Assembly: GCA_036971615.1 (NCBI GenBank)
Contig: JAYKKR010000005.1
Coordinates: 62,001 to 126,000, forward strand
Length of the DNA: 64,000 bases
Origin: Amyloporia xantha
Lineage: Eukaryota; Basidiomycota; Agaricomycetes; Polyporales; Adustoporiaceae
Direction: 5' to 3'
In this document: positions 54,442 to 64,000 of the stretch, piece after piece
How positions within the stretch are numbered: position 1 is the first letter of the stretch
How the letters are laid out: the number at the start of each line of letters is the position of its first letter
Made by a program: the position numbers and the translations under genes
Notes under the pieces: model-generated
The model's database searches: none
What the model was told of the DNA's origin: nothing
The model's input: the letters and a program-made list of their open reading frames with translations, nothing else

Positions 54442-55248
54442 CGCCGGGACGTTACGTTGGCATGCCCCGACTCTGCGCTTGGAATGGTCGTCAGGAGAGG
54501 AACACGTCAATGCTGACTTTGCTATACAAGATCGCAGTCATTTCATTTCGGCGACAGATATAGGACACACCCTACGCCTGCTGTCGCATGCCGAAGCATG
54601 CTGTCTGGTGCCTTGGAGTGTAAACAAGGATCAATTCAGAAGAGACGGTCAGCAGTTCATCATCAGCTATCCGTCATGCATCGTGAGAAGAAGACTCTTG
54701 AGTAATAAGACTGAAGATTATGAGCGGCGATACTGGGGGGTAAGAACTCACCATTCGTGGTATAGATGATCAAGCTACAAAATTGGTAGTAGGCGGCCTT
54801 TGAGAGACTTTCATTAGTAGTAGCGCGGAGTACACGGGTACACGGGAGTAATACGGTTGTCATTCAGTAGACCTTCACTAAAACGAGCGTCCATCATGGT
54901 CGGGTGCCGCGACTGACAGACTGAGACTGCTAGTCTGATACTCTCACTTCGGTCCCTTCGAGGACCTCAGTCGGTTCACCAGACTGGAGGTCTTTGAGCT
55001 TAACCACAGCCGCTTATCGACGGACAAGTCCAAAGGACAGAACCAGCCAACCACAGGCCCTGATTTGGTGAGAAATCGCAAGGAGATGTTCCAGAGGTGT
55101 ATCGCTAAAAATTAATACAAAGATTTTTAAGACCAATAATCATCTAAGAGGTCACGTCAGGTGGACGAAGGCCACATTGAAAGAACGCGACATACTAGTG
55201 GTGAAGCATCTTGCGAATTACCATCACATAACGCTATATGAGCTCCTC
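54442..55248. other. Intergenic between DUF6533-type copies B and C
   Basis: About 800 bases without a supported gene. The part next to 54,441 should be the copy B promoter; no clear TATA box was seen. Confidence 0.4.
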
Positions 55249-56978
55249 CTACCCGTCGTGTTCTTCACCGATGCCTTTATCAGATCCTTCGGCTCCTGCT
55301 TCCTCCGTGATCAAGTTCAAAGACATCATATCGTAGACACCGCCGGCAGTGTCAGGATTCAACGCCGTCCTGGCAGCGAATTCTACGGTTGGTATCTCAG
55401 AGCGCGCTGACGTGACAATGTCGGACTGATCAGATGGAGATAACTGGGCCCCGACCTATACCGAGTAATGCGAGATTTCGCTGATGTGCAGTAGAAAGCG
55501 TGTGATGAGAATCGACGATAGCCTGTAAATAAGATAAATTCATAATGGAGCAATGTTAAGGTCACAACAGATACTGACGGGATCACGATGATCGTCACGT
55601 TCACGACGTGATTCTGTCAACCAATCTAGTTATCAGATTAATGCAAAAGAGCCCTTAGGAAACACTTACGTTGGTTAAGTTCAGTACCATGACTACAATA
55701 TTCAACAATGTCAGCACCCTAGGGATTTACGTAGATCAGCGGTTGCCACTGTGGAATATTGTTACCTACACAAAATATAGAGTCCCTGTACACAAATAAC
55801 TCGAGTATAAGTGAATTCAGAACCAAATATCATATAAACACGGGGCCTTACCGTCACGGATCAGAACTATACCGAGGGTGACAGATTTGTTGAACCAGTT
55901 TCTCAAAGAAACTGGCCGCCTCAATGTAGGCGAGTAATACCAAGTTGCAATGAAGACTATGGCGTCTGATATGATTACGCACGCGCGGGTCGAAATGGCG
56001 ACTACAAAATAAATGAATTGTTAACTCAGTAAGAGACATAGACATGATCCGATAGAAGATATCACGTCTATTCGCAAAGGCAAGAGTGTGTCAGTGATCC
56101 AATGTGCAGGCCAACCCGACGGAAAGCGAGTACATGATGTTAGTCCTCTGAGACACATTCACTTCTTCAAGACAGGATATGGTCGTCAGAATTGTTGTAA
56201 TACTGTATAACTGTTGTGTAACGAAGAACTGTAGAAAACAATCTTAGTGCACAACACTTTCGTGAGAAATGGTGCCAACCAAATTTGTGCCGACGGGCAC
56301 TAGTCCCAGTGCCAGAGTAGTCAATCCCAGTCGCCAGGCACGACCGCTGACGGCGTATACCTGAAATGCAGTAACAACTAATAATTGTGAGAGGCGGCAA
56401 GGTCTGGAGACAGTGAAGATCCCTCACCGGAGGATATGATCATCGATATTATACCAGCAGAGGACGCAGCATATGATATACCTTTACAGCTGCCAAGCCA
56501 ACAATGAGATACCAATAGCCTGACGGAAGAAAGTACTCGGCCTGACGCACCTCTGGTGCGCAGATGAGGAATCAGCAGGTAACAACAATAAGGCCGGGTG
56601 ACACACCGACAGGGTATCCGTAGGCAACATGATGCTCAAGCAATCCGTGATCGCAGTGAAGACCAAGTTCAGTCGATTGAGGATAAGGAGGATCACGGCA
56701 GTCCGAGCTCTACCACGCTGTACTACCTGGACCTCCTTCTCGATCGTCAATACTTGTTCGTAAAGTATGAGCGCTGATTAACACATGACTCAGATAGGGC
56801 CTGCAGCGTTGGAGTAAAATTACAAACCGAATGCTGAAATTCCACAATAAGAGCTTATATCGCTAGCGTACAAAGATGATGTTACGAGATTGGCCCACCC
56901 AACAAATAAAAGCGTGAGAACAACGAACACCACTTACTTGTCCTGGAAGAATTGATCGATTTCTGCGGACTGGGACAT
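55249..56978 (-). pseudogene. DUF6533-type membrane protein, copy C
   Basis: The start MSQSAEIDQFFQDK at 56,978 parallels copy B and ends at a GTAAGTG donor. The domain reads VLTIEKEVQVVQRGRARTAV and LLILNRLNLVFTAITDCLSI. Later exons include TRACVIISD-like sequence near 55,980 and LSSILITRFLLHISEISHYS. Then an in-frame TAG at 55,456-55,458 interrupts a tail that remains open afterwards (SARSEIPTVEFAARTALNPD) to 55,249. Copies A and B read through at that place, so the TAG is a loss here unless it lies in an intron. Confidence 0.65.
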
Positions 56979-58220
56979 TGTACAGGGCTGCTTGGGGTGT
57001 CTTGATTTTTCAGAGGAAATTTCGTGGGCAGAGAAACACGACATATGTGCTTGCCTTATAGACTGCGGCTGGTGGCACGAAAAATCATGATGTCTCCAAG
57101 GAGGCTATGCACGCAGTTACCACTCCACTCTGATAGTTATGATGCTGGCAAGCACTGAAGTAGAAGGCGTAAACAAAGTTTGCTATGAGTCCTATCAGTT
57201 GCCACTTGTCAACTTTGACTGAACCGACGCCCAAGGGGCTTTTGTCCGGTGGAGGGCGTCAAATTAGACGACCACATCCTGATCCCCGACTCCCACGGAG
57301 TGGAGGAGGGTATTGTCAAACCTCCAACGTGCCTATCCCCCTCCAAGCGTTGGACCCGTGGGAAACTAAACGTGACTCAAATATTCGTATTTATCCAGTC
57401 GATTTTTGTTCGTTGACTCGAGTATAAAATCCTCCGTGCAGAAACAGGCCTGCAAGCAAGTACACAAGTGTTGTTCTTATATTTTTCCATCAATATATTG
57501 ACAGACATTTGCATGTCATCAAGGTTCTAGGCAGCATTTTTGTTTAAATTTGACTGTATGTTACACAGAGTATCGTACTGTAACTTGTGTTTCCTGTGCT
57601 GATTCCTAGTACTATTCTCCGTCCTTAAGCGTATTTGATTGAAATGATCGTATATACTTCAACGGAGTCGGGGATTGGCGCTTGCCGCCGCTATGGTAGA
57701 TAGCGTCTGGCAGAGATGAGTAAAGACCTTGCTCTTCATGATACACCGGTAGACTGCATTGGACAGGCGGCGATGTCGGTTAGGAAGCTCTGCACAAATT
57801 CGTCATGAAGGTACGTACCAGCTGTAGTTGAACATAGTTCTCCTTCAGCTCATTGATTTGCGAGTCTTCAGAATCCGAGGACATGCCTCGCGCGCATCTC
57901 ACTATTTAGCACGCAACGAAAACCATCAGATCCATATTTTTACAATTAAAGTTAGCTGCGACTCACCAGAGCCAGGCGCCGAATGTGCCATCGACGGGCG
58001 GTTACGTCGGGGAGCGCGCCGATTGTACACTATATCCATATTCTAGAGTACGTTTGCCGAAAGATAAGCACAGAAAGCAAAGAAACGTCCTTATGTGATG
58101 AACAAAAACTATACAAACATCAAGCACTACAGGATACATTACTGTTCTTCTTCCAAATATTTCGATGCCGACTGAATAATACTACAAGTGCCGAACGCGA
58201 GTGCTCTTGCCTCGAAGCGA
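56979..58220. other. Intergenic region
   Basis: No gene can be supported. A TATAAAA motif preceded by GACTCGAG lies at about 57,423 on the + strand, with no convincing reading frame following it. The part next to 58,221 should hold the 3' end of the carnitine acyltransferase transcript. Confidence 0.4.
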
Positions 58221-61200
58221 TCAGTACTCTGCAAGCGGGATGATCTTGCCCGTGTTGTAATACGACGGCATCCGCTTCCTACGTCCCAGTAACTCCACGT
58301 CTCCGCTGTCGAAGAACGAATAGCCAGCTTTGGATGGGAAAGACGCATTAGCGTAAAAATTGGGAGAGCAGTCCGAGAAGTACGTACGCATAGTGACAGC
58401 ATCTTCGTAGTCTCCATGGGTATGGCCCTGCCCGTTGATCGGCCGCCCGGTCTTCGAGTCCCGCAGCACGCCCGCGTGATCGACGAAAGGCTCTGGCCGC
58501 GGGTTGGCTGAGAGGTGTACCTGTACTAGGATCCGCTGCACGTCGAGCAGGTATCCCTCGAGCGTGTCGAGGAAGCGGCGCGTCTGCAGGTGTTTCGACG
58601 ATGCACACCTATCCATGCCATCATCGTCAGCTAACGGCCCATGAATATGCTACCCCCATGGACGTACACAGAGATCCCATCGTCCTTGATGATGTACCCG
58701 ATTCCATATCCCTCTGCCGCAACTGGCCCAAAGCCAAACAGCCGCAATGCAGGGTTGCCGCAGTTAGACGTGGACAGGATCGACGTGCCGAGGGTGCGCC
58801 AACCGGGATCCGTGAAGATCGCGGGCAGGGGTGGTTTGTTGTCACTGCCGGCGGAAGTGACGCTCCCCCCGGGAGATGGTGGCGCTTCCTCAGACTCCCC
58901 ACTCGTTTCGCGTTCGCGTTGTATCAAGCAGTAGATCGCGTATAGATGCCTAGAGTAGTAATCAGAAATACACGCCTCTCCTTGACTAGTCACCCACCTG
59001 TCCTGGCCAAGACCCTGGCTGCAGTCCTTGGTCAACTTCACATGCCCCTGGCACGCTGTTCTTAGCGCTCCAATCTTGTCCGACAGCGACGCCTCCGAGA
59101 AAAACGTCTGATAATGATAAATTCTGAATGAGTACCCGTAATGAAACCCCGAGACACTGGACATACCTTCACAAAGTTGACAGCGTGCGGCTGCACAGTC
59201 CGAATGGCCTCCGTTCTCCCATGCAAGAAGTGCTTCGTCATCGCAGGCTCGTAAGTGCATTCGATTCTCCCTACCACGACTTCAGCCCTTCCTCACCTTC
59301 CCAAGAACACGATGAACGCACCGTACAAGCCATAATACGCCGCCTGGAACGCCATCTGCACGAACGCATCCGGGCTAAACCCATGACTCGTGATGAAATT
59401 CTTCCCGTAGCCCTTGAATTCCAGCGCCTGGCAGTCGTTCTGGCATATCAGGTCGCTCAAATGGGTCTCCGCGAACCGGATCGCCCCGCGTAGTTTAGGA
59501 AAGAGCGCCCATTCGAGCTTTTTGGGGACGGTGTCGATGATATAGCTCGGTGGGGAGACGGAGGGGGCCTTGGCGCCGCGGGGCGGCTTGTAGGACTTGG
59601 CGTGGGGGGAGAGCGGGGCATGGAAGAGGGTGGGGGCGGACGGGTTGATGGAGCGCGCGAGGAGCATGAGTCCTTCGGTGAATATGTCTGCAGCGAAACT
59701 GGAGGAATAACGAGGTTTGATGTGTGGATCACTGATAAAATAACTGCGACGACTTACCGAAGGACGGTGTGCCCGTCTACGCCTGTGTGTTCGAAGTTAA
59801 TCCCCGCTGCTCCATCAGCACAGACGATGATCTGCAACTGAAGCCAGAGGGTATATGAGTGCCAACAACGTTCGCTCCTGCAGAAATGCCTCAGACCTTG
59901 TCATACCACCTGTTGGTACATGTGCCAACCTGCACCCCGCCATTCAGGTGGTACGTCCCACACAAGAAGTTGTTGCACAGCTCAGCCAGGTTCTCCGGCG
60001 TCGCATCGTCCAGACAGACGACAAAGAGCGCATTGTCGATGATCTGGAGACATGACTCGTTGTTGTGGTCTGTCGACAGGGCGTCCCGGAGGCTGGACCA
60101 GACTTTGCGGTTCTCGGTGGATAGGACGCCAATGGAATTGCGGGCAACCTTTGGGAAGACACGGATAAGTGAACGTCAGCGACACTGACGGCATGGTAAG
60201 CGATGCGGGCTGACCTCGTGCACAGGTAATTCATCTGCATCCTTCACGATGGCCTGGAGGTTTCGGAGAATCTCCCGTTCTGTGAGAACAGGCCGATTTT
60301 CCATGTCCAAAACATCGAACCAATCTAAATTAAGGCCAAAAGGGATGAACACATTTCGAAGTTGCATATCGTTCAAGTGAACGTACAGAACTGGCCCCTT
60401 CGGAGGACCACGATGTGTCTCGAGTCTGCATGTATCTCCATTTTGCAACCTCTCTACAAGAAGATAAGACATTCAGTACACAACTTTGCAGGGAGTAAAC
60501 AGCATGTATGCGGACCTCTGTGGGGATACGGGCGGTTCCGAACAGCCTAGTGTATTGATCCATATCGAGGGGAGTCCCCCGCATAGAATCGGGCTCCAGC
60601 ATGCCCGCTCGGAGATCATGGATGAATCCTAGCGATGACACGATTAGAGAAGCAGCGCGGGGCAATTGCGATCCACGATCTGGCGTTGGGTCATCCCTGC
60701 ATATGTGCGGGACTTGAGCGGACTTAGTACACACCCAGGATGACGACCGCGTACGTACTCGAGAACAAAGAACGGATTGAGGGCGAGAACCACCGGGTCC
60801 GAATGCGACAGGTACGACTCGTACCTGTGGAAACAAGAGTGTGAGCCCAGAGCACGCGCCCGAGAAGTCTGGAGGCGGCCCGCACCAGAATTCTTCAATA
60901 TAACTGCCCGGTCACGATATCCACGGATCCCCATGGAGCCAGCACACATTTTCAGTATATATAGCAGTGGCCGTCGGCGGCCACACTCACCTCGCTTTGT
61001 CTTCTGCGTACGCCTTCAGACGCTCCTGCCATCTGAGGCCGTCGGTGTGGAGGAAGTCCTCTACCGCCCGCCTCGTGCGCTCGTGCTCTTTCGGGTCCTG
61101 CAGGCCCTCCAGGGCAGTCAGGTAACGCTTGCAGGTGTCCTCCAATGGCGGGATCGGCAGTCGGGGGAGTTCATGCTGGCGCGCGAACGTCCGCGAGCCG

Positions 61201-61262
61201 GACGGGTCGGCGTCGCGCTTGGTCGCTGGGATAGGCGGGTGAGTGAGATTGAAGACGACCAT
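58221..61262 (-). CDS. Carnitine O-acetyltransferase family (choline/carnitine acyltransferase)
   Basis: The family moves acetyl groups between CoA and carnitine, feeding acetyl units between cytosol, peroxisome and mitochondrion. From the ATG at 61,262, exon 1 (to 60,991) contains HELPRLPIPPLEDTCKRYL. It splices to YESYLSHSDPVVLALNPFF at 60,824, then LPRAASLIVSSLGFIHDLR, YWFDVLDMENRPVLTEREIL, STENRKVWSSLRDAL, LCNNFLCGTYHL and CTNRWYDK. The active-site region NFEHTGVDGHTVLRF follows near 59,790, then GFSPDAFVQMAFQAAYYGLY, YEPAMTKHFLHGRTEAIRTV, HLYAIYCL and SSKHLQTRRFLDTLEGY. About a dozen introns all join in frame, and no break is seen. It most resembles the fungal YAT/CAT group. I see no peroxisomal end signal (last residues PLAEY). 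It is the only intact conserved host gene in the window. Confidence 0.92.
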
Positions 61263-61317
61263 GGGGGCGTGGCCTCGGGCTTACACGGTCTGGGGAACTC
61301 GCGGACTGACATGGGGG

Positions 61318-61324
61318 TTATATA
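61318..61324 (-). promoter_or_regulatory. TATA box of the carnitine acyltransferase
   Basis: TATATAA on the - strand lies 56 bases before the ATG, a plausible distance for a short fungal 5' leader. Confidence 0.5.
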
Positions 61325-64000
61325 CTGAGCTCGGAAAGGACAAGCAGGCACTGGCAGTGGCTAGGGCGAACACGGGGTCGTCCAGGGCTGGAATAGCGTT
61401 ACGCTAGGCAGAGTGCGGGGTAATCAAATGGGTACGTTTGATGCTGCCCCGCCTGACCCCGCGATCATCATTCTCCTTCCCCGGGCCCTTTCGCCTCTCC
61501 GCTTACTACGCTCACCGACCTCGGATCCCGGGATTGCAGTCAGCTTCAAGCTGTAACCACTGCTGCAGCTGTCAGCAAGACATGTTCGCATAGCTGCTCT
61601 GCTGGTCTTGTGAGTGCTGTCAGTCGCGGAACTCGACTGACGGTCATTTCCAATTGCGGATGTCTGTCCACGGGAGACCGCAGGAAGAAGTGAAGAGGAC
61701 AGACTCGGACGGGACGGAGGATGTGTTAGAACGATGAGTTGTGGCTATAGCCAATGCCGGGTACCGGTGGACTCTCAAGTCGGCCCTTGTCGGATGGCTT
61801 TGAGCATTCGATTTCGGACGGGGTCGATAGAGTTGTTGTACAACTTGTACAAGCCAGTGTCAGTGGTCACGCAAGACGTTGTTCATGGTGTGCATTCCTG
61901 ACTTCTACTGGTGAGCTATTGCTATTCATCCAAGGTGCTAAGCTGTACATATATTACCATAAACGTTACATCATGGTCATTAGCGATTTCGAAAAGACTG
62001 GTAGGGTACTGGAAATGCATCCTTCAAAATCCCGATCACTGCAGCCCCTTATAATTTCCGCTTCATGTTTTGCTCCCATCGAACTCAAGCCTTATCGCCC
62101 AAGTGTCAGCGAACAGAACAGCAAGGTCGCAGCCAGAACAGACTCCACAGATGGCCGCTTCCCGAAGATAAGCTGCGACGTGCTCTGGAGAGCCAGTACG
62201 ATTGGACAAGGGTGAGGATATCAAATTGGCCTGTGCTCCAAAGTTCATACCAAGAGAAGTTATGCCATATCCGAAGTTGACCGATATCGGACTGCGTGGC
62301 AGAAGCCCTGTGCGCGATGACATCTCAGAAGGCAGGCGCCGCGGAACCATACCCGCGTTTGAAGGGGGAAGTCGATATCCAGACTGCGAAGGGGGGCCGC
62401 TGAAGAATCTCCTGACGAACAGCGCACCGCGTATGTTTGTTTCCACGATATCGAAAACATAAACATCATGGAGGATGAAACACTTACACAACTGATCTTC
62501 GCCGCCGCCCGCGGTGACAACAGCACAATGAAAATTACGAACACCACACACTTTCGCGTATACGGTTACCACCAGAAGAGCATATGCGCTTGCCTACTTT
62601 GCGTCTCGGAGCTCTACATTACAATATGTTTGTCGTCATGATGCTCCATCTCATACCTCGGCCTGGCGACGAGCGTCACCATCTCTACAGCTTCCACGAG
62701 TATCATGAATACGACGCGGGGAGGCGATCCCGTCTTAAGTCGAATACAGGAGGTGAGCGAAGCACTCACCGTGCGACAAGAACTCGGCAACGTGAAGAGA
62801 AGGTTTGGGACTGCGTACCATTTGGATCATCATTTCGCGAGCGGTGGCAGACTGCAGACTATGATTGGGTGCTGCAATGGAAGTTGCGATTGCAGAGTTT
62901 GCATAGCGCCAGTTCCGAAGAAGGACTAGCCGAACCTGGGAAGCATCTTGAAGGAGTTGATGCCATGATGCCCTCAGGATGTCTGACGGGTCGCAGCCTC
63001 GCAGCCTGGCGTCAGCTGGCCCCTGGGAGATGGCATCTCAGAACGAGCGCGTTCAATCGGGGAGAGCAGGTCGGTGCTTCCCAAGGCTATTCCGACTCCG
63101 AAAGTCCAGCAGCGGGCCTCCCCGCAATTCGGAAATGGTTGTCGAGGGCCCGGGACCAAAAATCAGTCTGAATGACTACGAGGGCATGTGTCCACGGTTG
63201 CGTCGTCCTTAGGCGAGGCAGGTTGAGAAATTGACACATCTGAACGACAATTTGAATGAGGTGGAGAAAGACGATGGCTGCATCCAATGCCATCCATGAT
63301 ACTATGTACCTTGCCGTGATACTGTCGGCCTTCTCAGCTCTCCCAATCAAAGCAGCGCTACTTTCGGCACTTTAGCAATGTTCGGCGTGTCTCGACTGTA
63401 GATGATGGCGATGGAGAAAAGTGACAGCGGACCAAGATGTGGCTCAGGCCGATGGCCCGACCTTGAATCTTCGTCAAGTTGAAACCCTTTCATGTGAGAT
63501 TCAATGACACAGCCACGTCTTGTGCGTTTAGCCCGAGCATACGGTATGAAATGGACAAGCCATCGTGAGCAGTACTCGTGGTGGCCAGAGATAGTAGCAG
63601 CCTGTGCAAGAATTCGACAGCGCCGGTGGATAAAGTTCGAGGATTCCATACACGGTGCGCCGGGATGATTGACCGCAAGACAGGCTTTACACAGCCTACG
63701 ACAGTACGAGTAGATCCAGACTTGGAGCAGCGTCGAGAGGGGGGCCACTCTGAGCTATATACCGGATGTATAAAGAGAAAAACAACCATCAGGACGATGT
63801 GCCTGATGGACTCTTGACGTCTCAACATCTGCAGGCTCACCCTTCTTCCCACACGAATTATTGATCCCGCGGCGGCGCGGTCGTTGAGACGGTTAGCCGA
63901 GCGTTGTTGACGCGTTGTTGACATGTACTTATGATCCTCTCTTTTCAAAGAGGCAAAGTGCTAACTACGGCGTGCCCAGCTGCCCCCTCTCCCGTCTCCT
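61325..64000. other. Unassigned region
   Basis: No product can be named. On the - strand a 152-codon frame (63,948-63,490) begins MSTTRQQRSANRLN and has a short hydrophobic stretch (HIVLMVVFLFIHPV). Other - strand pieces near 63,350-63,190 (ITARYIVSWMALDAAIVFLH) and 62,540 (VFVIFIVLLSP) are hydrophobic enough for membrane spans. A degenerate multi-exon membrane protein on the - strand is possible, but I could not join the pieces. Confidence 0.3.

Noticed and set aside
62063..63171. 195-codon + strand ORF and 169-codon - strand ORF as genes
   Set aside because: Neither shows a recognisable domain or codon pattern; they overlap on opposite strands and could not be joined to neighbouring exons.

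Overview
The window reads as genomic DNA of a filamentous basidiomycete, most likely an agaricomycete mushroom or polypore. Genes carry many short introns of about 45-65 bases (GT...AG). DUF6533-type membrane proteins and a DUF6532-type protein are present, and the DNA transposons are of the KDZ and Plavaka types, which are known from such fungi. Almost everything from base 1 to about 57 kb is mobile DNA or its cargo. The only clearly intact housekeeping gene is a carnitine acyltransferase at 58.2-61.3 kb (- strand).

Layout. 1-4.9 kb: a decayed Ty3/gypsy element on the + strand (zinc knuckle, protease, reverse transcriptase, RNase H, integrase). 4.8-9.0 kb: three antisense genes that run into its 3' end; one has a Zn2Cys6-like cysteine cluster. 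9.5-12.4 kb: the C-terminal part of a KDZ transposase (+) converging on a TET/JBP-type 2-oxoglutarate/Fe(II) dioxygenase (-). 12.8-21.0 kb: three multi-exon genes of unknown function: a proline-rich/basic gene (+), a cysteine-cluster and coiled-coil gene (-), and a repeat-bearing coiled-coil gene (+). 21.2-21.9 kb: an 87-bp tandem array. 21.98-22.97 kb: a small element with 20-bp terminal inverted repeats and an internal tRNA-like pol III module. 22.97-29.8 kb: a second Ty3/gypsy element (-), which stops at that small element inside its polymerase region.

30.7-43.4 kb: a large Plavaka-type DNA transposon. Its transposase (+) is at 39.95-43.03 kb. Its cargo is a DUF6532-type gene and a multi-exon gene ending in a second 2OG-Fe(II) dioxygenase-like domain. 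It contains a nested palindromic MITE, a C-rich minisatellite, a 58-bp perfect palindrome and an exon-intron tandem duplication. Outer inverted repeats of about 160 bp look identical on the two sides.

43.8-57.0 kb: a tandem family of three DUF6533-type membrane-protein genes (-). The first is split by a complete Ty3/gypsy element (45,617-51,954) with two identical 422-bp LTRs and a CCCAA target duplication, and it also holds a 201-bp MITE whose ends resemble those of the Plavaka element. 58.2-61.3 kb: the carnitine acyltransferase. 61.3-64.0 kb: nothing I can name with confidence.

Theme: two unrelated classes of DNA transposon (KDZ and Plavaka) each lie with a gene for a 2OG-Fe(II) dioxygenase of a type linked to modified DNA bases, next to cysteine-cluster and basic proteins that could bind DNA. 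The association of such enzymes with KDZ elements is known for mushroom-forming fungi. The cargo sets and end structures described here are the part worth pursuing. Many transposon-borne genes show apparent 1-base frameshifts, often at homopolymer runs, while the carnitine acyltransferase splices cleanly in frame. I read most of these as decay, but assembly errors cannot be excluded from sequence alone.
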